Source: Thermoproteota archaeon
GTDB lineage: Archaea > Thermoproteota > Bathyarchaeia > RBG-16-48-13 > GCA-020355125
DNA: 52,540 bases
Reading direction: 5' to 3'
NCBI GenBank assembly: GCA_030837285.1
Contig: JAUPKU010000106.1
Span: 1 to 52,540 of the forward strand
This document shows positions 1-8,767 of the stretch, one piece after another. Position 1 is the stretch's first letter. The number at the start of each line of letters is the position of its first letter. The notes under the pieces are model-generated. The model saw nothing but the letters and a program-made list of their open reading frames with translations, searched no databases and was not told the origin of the DNA. A program made the position numbers and the translations under genes.

Positions 1-2
1 AT

Positions 3-236
3 AAATCCAATCTTATTAGAGCACGAATAAGGAGATATCCAGTCACAATCGAACTTGAGAATAGGACAATCACTCACAATGACTGTGTAGACTGGAGTAA
101 ACTCGCCTCTGAAAAAAGTTTCTGCAAACATGTAGGCAAGCTGCTCCTAGCCCTACCAGAAGATGAAGCAAAAACAATCATTACAGATATCCTTTCAAAG
201 AAAGACTTCTGGCAATTTCATACAAATCCTCAATGA
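3..236 (+). CDS. C-terminal part of a SWIM-type zinc-finger-like protein (truncated by window edge)
   Basis: An open frame runs from the left edge to a TGA at 234-236 and is absent from the ORF track because its start lies outside the window. The 77 visible residues contain NDCVDW, then about a dozen residues later FCKHVGKLLLALP. This resembles the Cys...Cys-x-His end of SWIM zinc-binding domains, where the conserved CKH is followed by a hydrophobic helix. SWIM domains bind DNA or protein in many contexts, so the role here is unknown. The first Cys pair of a canonical SWIM motif is not clearly seen, so the family assignment is tentative. Coding potential is supported by the unbroken frame and the motif. 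Confidence 0.55.
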   Translation, partial: KSNLIRARIRRYPVTIELENRTITHNDCVDWSKLASEKSFCKHVGKLLLALPEDEAKTIITDILSKKDFWQFHTNPQ

Positions 237-309
237 CGCTAGATTTCTATTCGAGATTAGAAAGCTTATTATTTTTCTCCTCTGTGAATGATTGTTGGTT
301 GAGTACAAG

Positions 310-786
310 CTAGGACTTGGCTATTGAATTCTTCACTATTATTTCCATTACAATTCCTGTGGCTTCTTGGATGCACTGGCTACACTTGGTATCCCACATC
401 TTCTTCTCCGAGTAAGACTTTCTTCCTTCTTCAGTGCTGATGTCGCAGCCAGTTATATCCGCACACATTACAGAGCCAAACTTTTCTTTGAACTGCTTGA
501 AGAGCTCTTGTGCAAACCAGTATGGTCTTCTGCCCTCTTCTATTACAGGATCCTTTCTTCCAAATACTAAACCCAAAGCAATAACTCCACCGCTTAAAGC
601 TCCGCAGATAGTTCCTCTGCCGCCTATCCCCGCTCCTAATCCCGTTGCGATCTTGGGTATCAACTCACTCTTAACACCAAGCCAATCGCTGACTGCCAAG
701 AGAACGGATTCAGAGCATAAAAACCTCTTAGAAGCATACATTTTCGCTAACTCAACTACTTCTTTTCTCTCCAAAAGACCAGTCAC
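310..786 (-). CDS. C_GCAxxG_C_C family redox-type protein
   Basis: This 158-residue protein begins at GTG. It matches the C_GCAxxG_C_C family of small, probably redox-active cysteine proteins. Visible elements are the N-terminal helix ending in LCSESVLLAVSD, a Gly-rich stretch ATGLGAGIGGRGTICGALSGG (family consensus ...GGI...CGAVSGG) and C-terminal cysteines in CADITGCD and KCSQCIQ. The biochemical role of the family is not settled; electron transfer or metal binding is usually assumed. It is cytosolic, with no signal peptide. It is convergent with the partial gene at the left edge and co-directional with the PHP phosphatase downstream in window coordinates, 48 bases apart. Confidence 0.8.
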   Translation of the reverse strand: MTGLLERKEVVELAKMYASKRFLCSESVLLAVSDWLGVKSELIPKIATGLGAGIGGRGTICGALSGGVIALGLVFGRKDPVIEEGRRPYWFAQELFKQFKEKFGSVMCADITGCDISTEEGRKSYSEKKMWDTKCSQCIQEATGIVMEIIVKNSIAKS

Positions 787-834
787 CCACTAGGTAGCTA
801 ACTATTTTTTTCTAAGATGCAACGCACATTAGTT

Positions 835-1614
835 CTATGATTCGAAGAGTAATTCAACTTTACTGCCAAATCCTGTTAGGGAACTAAGCATCTCGCGAAT
901 TCCACAACCCACTTCATCAGCTGAGTGAGCATCAGATCCCACGGAAAAGCGATTACCGCCACTATCAATATATTTCTCAAGAATCTCTTTGCTAGGTACT
1001 ATTATGTTGCCTTCTCCTCTCAATCCTTTTGCATTTAATTCCAGATACATCCTTCTCCTTATGATTTCTCTTAGAATGCTCTCCACCTCTAACCAATAAT
1101 CCGTATCTCTCGCCCTCTTGCTCTTGTTGTTGTATCTACTCACAAGATCAAAATGTCCAACAACGCTGAAGAGACCGCTCCTAATGGAATGGATTACCTC
1201 ATCAAAGTAGGCGTTGTATACTTCGTTAACATCCTTCTCAGCCAGCATCTTGCTATCAATGAGCTCATGGTTCAAGTAATGTATCGAACCTATAATATAG
1301 TCGAATCTCATGTTCCTAAGGCGGGTTCTGATATCTTCTTCAAAGTAGTGTTGGTAGTCTATCTCGATTCCCTTGTGGATAATCAGCTTATTCTCGAAGA
1401 ATCGCTGTGCATCTTCTATCTCAGCGGTGTACCGTTGGTAGTTGAAAAATCCGAAGCCCGAGTCTTTTGGCTCAAAGTCAATGTGATCCGAAAAACCAAT
1501 CTCACCTATACCCAGTTCAACAGCTTTTTGACACATTTTAAAAATCGGTGACCTACCGTCACAAGAGTTATTTGAATGAATATGATAATCGACTAGCCTT
1601 CTTCTAAGCATCAT
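835..1614 (-). CDS. PHP-domain phosphoesterase, histidinol-phosphatase (HisJ/HisK) type
   Basis: 259 residues, the usual size of HisJ-like histidinol phosphatases. The PHP metal-binding motifs appear in order: DYHIHSNNS near residue 9, GFSDHID near 40, GSIHY near 110, VGHFDL near 152 and VGSDAHSADEVG near 225. These make up the metal cluster that hydrolyses phosphate monoesters. In the family this would convert histidinol phosphate to histidinol, but no other histidine genes lie here, so another small phosphoester is possible. The start is one of two adjacent ATG codons at the 5' end. The next gene in the same direction begins 48 bases away. Confidence 0.82.
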   Translation of the reverse strand: MMLRRRLVDYHIHSNNSCDGRSPIFKMCQKAVELGIGEIGFSDHIDFEPKDSGFGFFNYQRYTAEIEDAQRFFENKLIIHKGIEIDYQHYFEEDIRTRLRNMRFDYIIGSIHYLNHELIDSKMLAEKDVNEVYNAYFDEVIHSIRSGLFSVVGHFDLVSRYNNKSKRARDTDYWLEVESILREIIRRRMYLELNAKGLRGEGNIIVPSKEILEKYIDSGGNRFSVGSDAHSADEVGCGIREMLSSLTGFGSKVELLFES

Positions 1615-1750
1615 ACATTAACAACCAGCGAACCCAATATAAAAATCAGCAAGAATATGACAATAAAGCAGAATGTAGCACCCTTCAAACAATTTTTCTA
1701 ATTCTCATAATACACAAAAAGAACAAGGAATTAAATTATTCTTCTTTTTC

Positions 1751-2389
1751 TTACGGATTTGGTAACATCTTCTTGATTGGTTTGGCAATTATCTCTTGTA
1801 CGTCCAAATCGAAGAAGGTGGCGCTGTTAGTCGCTCTTATAACTACTGCTGTATTAGCTCCTCTTCCTTGGCCGCCGATGGCTATAACATTCTCTCCAAC
1901 TGGGACAGCGCCTGCGTCAGCAGCCATCAGAGTAATTTCTAAACAGACCTTCATTCCTTGGCAGAAGAGGCGAAGCACATTCGCTACAAGGTCTCCCATG
2001 GCTGGAACTAAGGCAGGCCAATAGGGTGTTGGCAATGGTTTTCCTGGTTCGGTCGGTGGTGTTCTCCTGATGCTTGCACTCACACCTCCGAAGGCGAAAC
2101 CAGAGGTTACTATGTTAGCTCCAAGAGTCCTCATTTTTTGCTCGTTCTCCGGTAGTACTCGAGAGCCCTTTGGACCGTAAGGATGGGTCACAACTACGAC
2201 TTTTAGCCCAGAGTCTTTGAAGGCCTCCGCAGCTTTAACTCCCGTGTCGCCAAATGTCGAGGCTATGACTACGTGCTTTATATTCTTCTCTAGAGCTTTT
2301 TTCTTCACGAGACTGAAGACTACTTCAGTGTTCTCTGGCTTGTTCTCTTCAAAATAGTGTATATTGTCTTCCATAATTGTACTCTCCAA
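1751..2389 (-). CDS. Stand-alone pyruvate kinase C-terminal (alpha/beta) domain protein
   Basis: 212 residues resembling the C-terminal allosteric domain of pyruvate kinase, without the catalytic TIM barrel. Visible elements are YFEENKPENTEVV at the N terminus, IKHVVIASTFGDTGVKAAEAF (residues about 37-57) and VVVTHPYGPKGS. Later come PALVPAMGDLVANVLRLF and ENVIAIGGQGRGANTAVV. Stand-alone versions occur widely in archaea and anaerobic bacteria, with unproven function; a small-molecule-binding or regulatory role is inferred. An internal ATG at residue 6 could be the true start. It is transcribed away from dinB across a shared 325-base spacer. Confidence 0.72.
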   Translation of the reverse strand: MESTIMEDNIHYFEENKPENTEVVFSLVKKKALEKNIKHVVIASTFGDTGVKAAEAFKDSGLKVVVVTHPYGPKGSRVLPENEQKMRTLGANIVTSGFAFGGVSASIRRTPPTEPGKPLPTPYWPALVPAMGDLVANVLRLFCQGMKVCLEITLMAADAGAVPVGENVIAIGGQGRGANTAVVIRATNSATFFDLDVQEIIAKPIKKMLPNP

Positions 2390-2714
2390 AAAACTGTAAA
2401 AATATTATTGTTCTCTGTTCCATTTAAACTTACAGAGAGTAGTGAGTTTTCCAGTATTTTCTAATAGAATGAGTAAGCGGTCTAAAAGAGTAATCTTCAC
2501 AGGTTATGTTAAAGCATAATAATAGATTGTTCACAAGCCGTTAGGATTTTCATTCAATGTAATGTAGAGCAAACCCTCTTCTGTCTGAAGATTTCGATTT
2601 CTATTTTTCCATCAAAGCATAGAGGAAATTGAAGGAGCTTTTATTTCATATGTTCCGTTCATATTCTTTGGAAGCACAGTTGAAGAGGATTAATAGGTAA
2701 GAAAAACAGAGATA
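2390..2714. other. Intergenic spacer between divergent genes
   Basis: A 325-base AT-rich spacer between two divergent genes, so it should carry both promoters. No RNA gene, repeat or convincing small gene was seen. The ORF listed on the minus strand here runs into dinB and is a shadow. Confidence 0.5.
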
Positions 2715-3842
2715 GTGAAGGGTGTTCGAGGGTTCACATTGGATAATGCTAGAGTTATTATGCTTGTTGATTTGGATTACTTCTTTGCTCAGTGCGAAGA
2801 GCGAGAGAACCCCTCGTACAAGGATAAGCCCGTTGTTATTTGCGTCTATACGAGAGACGAGGAAAGCGGTGCAGTTAGCACATCGAACTATATTGCCAGA
2901 AAATTCGGGGTCAAATCGGGGATTCCCATAAGACTTGCTAGGAGGCTGCTTAAAGGTAGAGACGCCGTCTTCTTGCCAGTTAATCATGAGTTATACGGCC
3001 GGATCTCACAGGAGATAATGAGTATCCTTCGAGCCCATTCCGACCGATTTGAGCAGGTAAGCATAGACGAAGCCTATCTTGATGTATCTGAGAGAGTCGG
3101 TAGAGACTTCGAGTCCGCGGAGGAATTGGCTAAGACGATTAAAGACAAGGTTCTTTCTAAAGAAAAGCTCACATGCTCTGTTGGAGTCGGACCTAACAAG
3201 CTCGCGGCCAAGATCGCCGCTGAGTATAAGAAACCAAACGGCCTAACGTTTGTCAAACCAACCGAAGTCATAGGTTTCCTATCACCGCTTCCCGTTGACA
3301 AGCTCCCAGGTGTGGGAGTAAAAACGAATAAGGTTATGGCTGAATTGGGTATCAAGACCATAGGCGACTTGGCAGACCAGAATCTAGAACATCTAATTAA
3401 CGTGTTCGGAAAGGCCTTAGGAACCTATTTCCACTCTGCAGCCCGTGGTTTGGACGAGTCTCCTGTAGAAGAGCGGGGAAGGGCTCAACAGATAAGCCGA
3501 ATAACAACCCTCAAAAAAGACACTCGTGACTTGAATTCAATCTTTGAGACCTTGAATAGTCTCTCGAAAGATGTTCATAAGACAATCTTTGAAGAAAGAT
3601 TATTCTATAGATCCATAAGTGTCACAGCCGTCATGGAGAACTTCAAAGTCTACAGTAAGTCCAAGACTCTTGAGGCTCCAACGCAAGACTTTGAAACTAT
3701 AAAAGCGATTTCAAAAGAATTACTGGAAAGCCTCCTGAGAGAACAGTTCCCTCTGAAGATCAGGCGCATCGGCGTTAGACTGTCAAGCCTCGAAGAAGCG
3801 TCAGGACAGAAGAACCTCACCGAATTTCTAGCTCCAGTATGA
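2715..3842 (+). CDS. dinB: DNA polymerase IV (Y-family translesion polymerase)
   Basis: 375 residues from a GTG start, typical for archaeal Dpo4/DinB. Catalytic carboxylates are in MLVDLDYFFAQ (residues 16-26) and VSIDEAYLDVS (about 115-125). A palm/finger segment contains SGIPIRLARR, a helix-hairpin-helix thumb segment contains LPGVGVKTNKVMAELG, and a little-finger domain fills the C-terminal third. It copies damaged templates distributively and with low fidelity. A downstream TTG (before DNARVIM) would also leave all catalytic residues. Topoisomerase IB follows in the same direction after 117 bases with its own promoter-like box, so co-transcription is uncertain. Confidence 0.95.
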   Translation: MKGVRGFTLDNARVIMLVDLDYFFAQCEERENPSYKDKPVVICVYTRDEESGAVSTSNYIARKFGVKSGIPIRLARRLLKGRDAVFLPVNHELYGRISQEIMSILRAHSDRFEQVSIDEAYLDVSERVGRDFESAEELAKTIKDKVLSKEKLTCSVGVGPNKLAAKIAAEYKKPNGLTFVKPTEVIGFLSPLPVDKLPGVGVKTNKVMAELGIKTIGDLADQNLEHLINVFGKALGTYFHSAARGLDESPVEERGRAQQISRITTLKKDTRDLNSIFETLNSLSKDVHKTIFEERLFYRSISVTAVMENFKVYSKSKTLEAPTQDFETIKAISKELLESLLREQFPLKIRRIGVRLSSLEEASGQKNLTEFLAPV

Positions 3843-3876
3843 TTATGAAAGGCGTTTCTCTATTTCAAAAAACAAA

Positions 3877-3884
3877 TTTAAATA
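3877..3884 (+). promoter_or_regulatory. TATA-like box upstream of topoisomerase IB
   Basis: The sequence TTTAAATA preceded by purine-rich AACAAA fits an archaeal BRE/TATA element. It lies about 76 bases before the GTG start of the topoisomerase gene, which would give a leader of roughly 50 bases. Confidence 0.4.
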
Positions 3885-3959
3885 AGAACACGATAATCTT
3901 TGTTGTCTCATAAACAATAGAATCCGCCATATTCTCAGCTAAATTGGAGAGAATAATTA

Positions 3960-5468
3960 GTGAAAACGTTCGTCCACAATGGCATCATGGTTTCGAAGTA
4001 CGAGGCAAAGGGTTTTAGAATCCATTTCAAGGGAAAAGAACTACAACTTGCTCCACTTCAGGAAGAGATGACTGTCGCGTGGGTTAAGAAGCAGGGAACA
4101 GAATATGTGAAGGATCGGGTTTTTATCAGGAATTTCTTTAGAGACTTTTCAAAAGCCTTAGATCTTGAGGGAAACCTGACGCCAGCGGACTTCGACTTCT
4201 CCGAAATCCAGAGGTATGTTGAAGCTGAGAAGAATCGGAGATTCAGCCTCTCCAAAGAAGAGAAGAAGCAGCAAGTCCAAAGCCGTAAGATAATACGAGA
4301 GGCTAACAAAGAAAAATACGGGTACGCTTGGGTGGACGGCGTAAAAGCTGAAGTTGGCAATTATATCGCCGAGCCGTCTTCAATCTTCATGGGCAGAGGA
4401 ACTCATCCCCTACGGGGAAGATGGAAGCAGGGGGCAACTGAGAGAGACATCATACTGAATCTATCTCCGGACGCGCCAACTCCTCTGGGAGATTGGAAGG
4501 CCAGAGTCTGGCTGCCAGACTGTATGTGGATAGCCCGTTGGGACGACAAACTGAGCGGTAAAGAAAAATATGTTTGGCTCTCAGACACGGCTCCTGTAAA
4601 GCAGGAACGCGAAATCGGGAAATTTGATAAGGCGAGGACTCTGGAGGATAAAATTGGGAAAATAAAGAAGCACATATTTGATAATCTCTCCGCCCCAAAC
4701 CTCCTAAGGCGAAAGACGGCTACCGTATGCTACTTGATCGACGCTCTGAAACTAAGAGTAGGAGATGAGAAGGACAAAGACGAAGCGGATACAGTAGGAG
4801 CTACCACCCTGAGGCCTGAGCATGTATCTTTCAGCCCGAATGGTAGGACCATCTTTGACTTCTATGGGAAAGACTATGTTCGATGGCACGTAGAGATAGA
4901 TTTGCCTGATGCTGTGAACAAGAACTTGAGGGAACTCATGTCTGATGCGAAGTCATCAATCTTCAGTGGCGTCAAATCGGAGAACGTGAAGAACTTCCTC
5001 AGCGAGATCGTACCAGGGCTTACTGCCAAAGTCTTTCGAACCTATCATGCTACCACCATCGTCGAAAACTTCCTAAATAAAGAGAAGATATCCGAGTCAG
5101 ACCCGGACTACATGAAGAAATATGTTGCTACCATGGCTAACCTTCAGGCAGCGCGAATATGTAATCACAAGAGGAAACTGCCCAAGAACTGGCAGAAGTC
5201 CTTGTCGAAGAAGAAAGAGACGCTAAAAAGACTCAGAGCACTAAAGACAAAGAAATCGAAGGAGAGAGTTCAAGAGCTTAAAGTGAGAATAGAGACTTTC
5301 AAGGAGACAAAAGACTACAATCTGAGGACATCTTTAAAGAGCTACATCGACCCTCGCGCATACTTTGAGTGGGGAAAGCGGGTGGGTTACGACTGGAGAT
5401 TCTACTATCCAAAGACCCTGCAAAACAAGTTCGAGTGGGTTGAAGGAAAAAAGTGTCCTATAGCCTAA
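3960..5468 (+). CDS. DNA topoisomerase IB, eukaryotic type
   Basis: 502 residues from GTG. The N-terminal core begins with a DNA-clamp region containing EPSSIFMGRGTHPLRGRWK. It continues through the catalytic domain, with LIDALKLRVGDEKDKDEADTVG (active-site Arg region), TIFDFYGKDYVRWH and FRTYHATT. A coiled linker follows, and then the C-terminal SLKSYIDPRAYFEWGKR, in which Tyr462 is the nucleophile (compare NYLDPR in human Top1). The enzyme relaxes both positive and negative supercoils by transient single-strand cleavage. In archaea this protein is known from Thaumarchaeota and related lineages, so it is the best lineage marker here. Length and motifs indicate an intact, functional gene. Confidence 0.96.
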   Translation: MKTFVHNGIMVSKYEAKGFRIHFKGKELQLAPLQEEMTVAWVKKQGTEYVKDRVFIRNFFRDFSKALDLEGNLTPADFDFSEIQRYVEAEKNRRFSLSKEEKKQQVQSRKIIREANKEKYGYAWVDGVKAEVGNYIAEPSSIFMGRGTHPLRGRWKQGATERDIILNLSPDAPTPLGDWKARVWLPDCMWIARWDDKLSGKEKYVWLSDTAPVKQEREIGKFDKARTLEDKIGKIKKHIFDNLSAPNLLRRKTATVCYLIDALKLRVGDEKDKDEADTVGATTLRPEHVSFSPNGRTIFDFYGKDYVRWHVEIDLPDAVNKNLRELMSDAKSSIFSGVKSENVKNFLSEIVPGLTAKVFRTYHATTIVENFLNKEKISESDPDYMKKYVATMANLQAARICNHKRKLPKNWQKSLSKKKETLKRLRALKTKKSKERVQELKVRIETFKETKDYNLRTSLKSYIDPRAYFEWGKRVGYDWRFYYPKTLQNKFEWVEGKKCPIA

Positions 5469-5520
5469 GAAGTCAAGTCTAGACCGGTGCCTGATTCTTC
5501 TTTGGTAGGTTGTCTTTCAG

Positions 5521-6528
5521 CTATTTCTTTCTTCTTAGAATATTGTTTAGCTTCAGCCTTTTGTTGAAGCCTATTTGCAGAGGCATCTGTCTTTCTGGCG
5601 AAATCTCCGGCAGGTGTTTCGCTAATAGTGGTGTGATCGAGAGTTCAGTGAAGGGGTTTTTCACGTTCTCGGTGATGAACGAGTTTGTCGTTATCATTTC
5701 TTGGCTTCCGAGGATGCTGAGTCTGTTGATACCCTCAGCTGTCCAGAGGTGACTTAGAACAATGAACATGCTTCTTGGGTGATATGTCTCGGAAAGTCTA
5801 TATGCCATCTCGGTCGTTCCTCCTGAAGAAGCGATGTCGTCATAGATGATTAAGTCTTTTTCTTTCAGGTTGGTATTGGGTGGTTTCATGTCGACTCTTC
5901 CTGTTTCGGGGTTCCTTATCTTTGGAAGGCATTCGTAGTCACAGTGAAGATAATTCGAGAGTTCAACGACCATTCTCTCTGGTCCAGATCCAGGACCTAT
6001 AACGAATGGGTTCTCCAGGTTCTTTGTTAACAGGTACTCTCCAAAGAGGCTTGCGGTGCTCAGGTCGTATACTTTTATAGACTTGAAGAATTCTTGGAGA
6101 CTCTTCTTTTTGCCGAAGAGGTGTGAATTGACGGTTATAAGGTTTCTGAAGCCTGCTTCTTCGTAAAGATCTGCTATTCTTGTGAGCGAGTCTGATTCGC
6201 CTGGAAGGCGTTCGCCGTCCTGTCGGGCATAGAACATGTATGGGATGAGCAGATCCATCTTTTTAACTTCATATCTAGCAAGTGTCTCAGCAACAAGAAG
6301 TGTCTTTAAGACGCAGTCATTAGGATTTGGACTGTATCTTCTCGATCTGACTATAACTAACGCGGTTTTATCTCTGAGTCTCTTTAAAGATGAGGTGTCA
6401 ACTCTCGTTTTTATTTCTCTGTCTGGGAAGACTGTCTGTGTTACTTCAATATAGTCAGTTTGAAGCTCGTTGGCGAGCTTCTCAGAAAATCCCGCTTCGC
6501 CGAAAACCACATAGCTGGACATTTGCAT
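5521..6528 (-). CDS. prs: Ribose-phosphate pyrophosphokinase (PRPP synthetase)
   Basis: The ORF track begins at 6639, but family homology begins at the MQMSSYVVFGEAGF stretch, so I place the start at the ATG at 6528, giving about 335 residues. It transfers pyrophosphate from ATP to ribose 5-phosphate to make PRPP for nucleotide, histidine and tryptophan synthesis. Visible features are FPDREIKTRV, the ATP-binding PYMFYARQDGERLPGES, SHLFGKK, and the PRPP loop DLIIYDDIASSGGTTEMA. The sequence is somewhat divergent from bacterial Prs but keeps the catalytic loop and PRPP signature. It is convergent with topoisomerase IB, with 52 bases between the stops. Confidence 0.88.
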   Translation of the reverse strand: MQMSSYVVFGEAGFSEKLANELQTDYIEVTQTVFPDREIKTRVDTSSLKRLRDKTALVIVRSRRYSPNPNDCVLKTLLVAETLARYEVKKMDLLIPYMFYARQDGERLPGESDSLTRIADLYEEAGFRNLITVNSHLFGKKKSLQEFFKSIKVYDLSTASLFGEYLLTKNLENPFVIGPGSGPERMVVELSNYLHCDYECLPKIRNPETGRVDMKPPNTNLKEKDLIIYDDIASSGGTTEMAYRLSETYHPRSMFIVLSHLWTAEGINRLSILGSQEMITTNSFITENVKNPFTELSITPLLAKHLPEISPERQMPLQIGFNKRLKLNNILRRKK

Positions 6529-6844
6529 ACCCGACCGTTTAATCAAGAAGAAAATATAGCTTCTAAAGCTTTGCGGTATACTTTTATCTGGACTTACACT
6601 AGGGCTGAAATCGGTTCTCAGCCACTCGTCTCTTCTCATCTAGGACTCAGATCTTATGAGCGATCTTCTCGATAAGACTTGTTTTAACCTTTTTCCTTGA
6701 AAAACGGCAGATTCAAAACTTTTCTCTGAAATATTACACACTTTAAGTACGATTAGGTCACACTAAACACTGCTTTTCTAAAGTGAGTATCCAGAGGCAT
6801 TAAAGCGGTTCAACTGAAAAAGACGGCACCAATACATCATGTCA

Positions 6845-6854
6845 TGTATATAAT
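6845..6854 (+). promoter_or_regulatory. TATA box of the first LarA-like gene
   Basis: TGTATATAAT lies 56 bases before the start codon. With transcription starting about 25 bases downstream, a short leader carrying a GGAAGGA Shine-Dalgarno element (about 6895-6901) would result. Confidence 0.5.
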
Positions 6855-6909
6855 CTAATGGATAGTATTATATCAATCAAAAGAACATTCACTTTGGAAG
6901 GAATTATAA

Positions 6910-8316
6910 ATGAACAAGGAATTTAAGACCGTCTTTAACGGCGCGGAAACAATTGTAAAGATACCATCAGAGAATATCAAAGCAGTTCTGACGCTACACG
7001 ACCGACCTGCGCTTAAGGATCCTGAGGAGAAGATGCGTAAGCTTCTTGAGGATCCAATTGGCTGCAAAAAGCTCGTTGACATTGTCAAGCGCGGGGACAA
7101 GGTCGTCTTAATCTCAGAAGAACTATTCATGAATCCTCAGACGGCGATTGTTGCTCCAGTCGTCGTCGAAGCGTTGAAGAAGGCAGGTGTTAAGAGTGAA
7201 GACATAACCCTCGTAAACGCTCCTGGAACGCATCAGACTGAGGAGCAACAGATGGTTAGTTCAATGATTCCAAAGCTCTTCGGTTCCCTTTGGAGCAAAT
7301 ACAAGATCGTGTATCATGACTGTGATAAAAGGGACAAGTTAACGTATGTTGGCGAGACAAGCCAGGGTACACCTGAATTTGTCAACAAGGCTGTTATGGA
7401 GGCTGATGTTAAGATAGGCTTCAACTCCCTCCCGCCACATCACTCATCCGGTCACTGTGGAGGAGGAAAGATAATCATGCCTGGAGTCAGCGGCAGAGCA
7501 TCGATTGGCTCTATGCACAGAAGAGTCATGTGCCCAGACTTCAGGGAGTGGGAGGTGGGACTACCTAATCCAAAGAACATGGTTAGGAAAGACATTCACG
7601 ACTCAGCTCGTTTGGCAGGCTTGGACTTCTGCGTCGACGTTGTAAATAACTGTGAGGGAGAAATCGCCGACATCTTCGCCGGAGATTTTGAGAAGGAGTA
7701 CAACGAGGGGGTTACGAAAGTCTCATCCAAAATCTATGGGACTGAGATGGACAAAAAGGCTGACATCGCGATATACTTGCCACCCCCCAGCCAGACAACG
7801 GGTGGTATGGGAGCAGGTACTGGGACAAAGTATCTAGCCGGTGTTATGTTGAGTCCACCTCTCTCTTGTGATATGGCCACGACTGGCGATGGAATATCTA
7901 TAATCGTTCAGTCTGCTGAGGGAGGCTTTGACTCTCCTGGAGGCATTTCACCAGGTCTTAACGATACAGATTTAGCTCTAGTAAATAGGAGAAAGCAGAG
8001 TTACTTGTACCCGCCTAGGCATGTGACCTTTGTGCAAAACATTATGCAGATGACATCTGACGAGCTTGGCTGGATGATGGCGAAGGGTGAATACGATCTA
8101 CGTGACTGTTCACTCATGTGGCAATCCAGAAAAACCCTCGACGTCAAAGAGACATTCCTAGTCTCACTCTTCCCAAAGGACGTGGGGCTCTCGTTGGGCT
8201 TCAGCTATGTGACTCCGAACTTTGATGAAGCCTTGAAGAAGGCCTTTGAGGAGAAGGGCAAAGACGCCACTATTGCTGTGGTCTATGGTGGGCGGTATCC
8301 GATCGTTAAGAAGTAG
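6910..8316 (+). CDS. LarA-like nickel-pincer racemase/epimerase (paralogue 1)
   Basis: 468 residues of the lactate racemase LarA (DUF2088) family. LarA uses a covalently attached nickel-pincer nucleotide to racemise or epimerise alpha-hydroxyacids by hydride transfer. All four residues known from Lactobacillus LarA are present with matching spacing: His108 (APGTHQTEE), His177 (LPPHHSSGH), Lys187 (CGGGKIIMPG) and His203 (GSMHRRV). The ATG start is favoured by the GGAAGGA ribosome site and by agreement with the two paralogues (M-x-KEFKT). A hairpin terminator follows. Its neighbours are an aldolase and a sugar kinase, so a sugar acid is as plausible a substrate as lactate. The cofactor synthesis genes larB, larC and larE are not in the window. 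Confidence 0.88.
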   Translation: MNKEFKTVFNGAETIVKIPSENIKAVLTLHDRPALKDPEEKMRKLLEDPIGCKKLVDIVKRGDKVVLISEELFMNPQTAIVAPVVVEALKKAGVKSEDITLVNAPGTHQTEEQQMVSSMIPKLFGSLWSKYKIVYHDCDKRDKLTYVGETSQGTPEFVNKAVMEADVKIGFNSLPPHHSSGHCGGGKIIMPGVSGRASIGSMHRRVMCPDFREWEVGLPNPKNMVRKDIHDSARLAGLDFCVDVVNNCEGEIADIFAGDFEKEYNEGVTKVSSKIYGTEMDKKADIAIYLPPPSQTTGGMGAGTGTKYLAGVMLSPPLSCDMATTGDGISIIVQSAEGGFDSPGGISPGLNDTDLALVNRRKQSYLYPPRHVTFVQNIMQMTSDELGWMMAKGEYDLRDCSLMWQSRKTLDVKETFLVSLFPKDVGLSLGFSYVTPNFDEALKKAFEEKGKDATIAVVYGGRYPIVKK

Positions 8317-8336
8317 GATTGGTAGACTCGGTAGTA

Positions 8337-8400
8337 AAGGAGCAGCGAGTGCTCCTTCCTTTTCTCTGTTTTTCCTTTTCGCTTTCTTTGTATATTTCTT
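8337..8400 (+). terminator. Hairpin plus pyrimidine-rich terminator after LarA paralogue 1
   Basis: A perfect 8-bp stem, AAGGAGCA (8337-8344) and TGCTCCTT (8350-8357) around a 5-base loop, starts 20 bases after the stop codon. A long T-rich tract (8358-8400) follows. Confidence 0.65.
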
Positions 8401-8767
8401 TTTGGTTGTCATGGTGTTTTGTGTTCTGTTTCTAATTCTTGCTCGCTCGCTATGTGCCTTAGGCTGTGTCTGTTTTGTTACGAGAGATGGGGAGTGCCTT
8501 CGAGAATAGGGTATATTCGGACGTTACTGGTTGTTCTACCGTTCTTTTTCGTCTGCGAATCGTGGTCAATTTTATCATGGTTCTGGGTCGATTTTTGCCA
8601 TGGCTTTGAATAATTTTTGAATGGTTTTACCAAAACGTTAAAATCGTGTACGATGTCAAGGAAGCTACGTGTGGATCTGCTCTTAGCTGTTTGGCGATCA
8701 ATCGATGCGTTGTCTGGGAATAGTCTTAAGTTCCGGATAATAATTACCTGTCTTGGGGTAGAAGATA
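8401..8767. other. Spacer without a supported gene
   Basis: T-rich DNA between the terminator and the aldolase gene. The overlapping short ORFs reported here are hydrophobic translations of low-complexity pyrimidine-rich DNA with no family resemblance. The aldolase promoter should lie in the last 100 bases, but I could not pick a convincing TATA box. Confidence 0.45.

Noticed and set aside
4058-4698. Minus-strand ORFs inside topoisomerase IB
   Set aside because: They are shadows of a gene with strong family motifs on the other strand.
8246-8613. Two overlapping hydrophobic ORFs after LarA paralogue 1
   Set aside because: They overlap the gene end and a T-rich terminator tract; the hydrophobicity comes from pyrimidine-rich DNA, and no start or family supports them.
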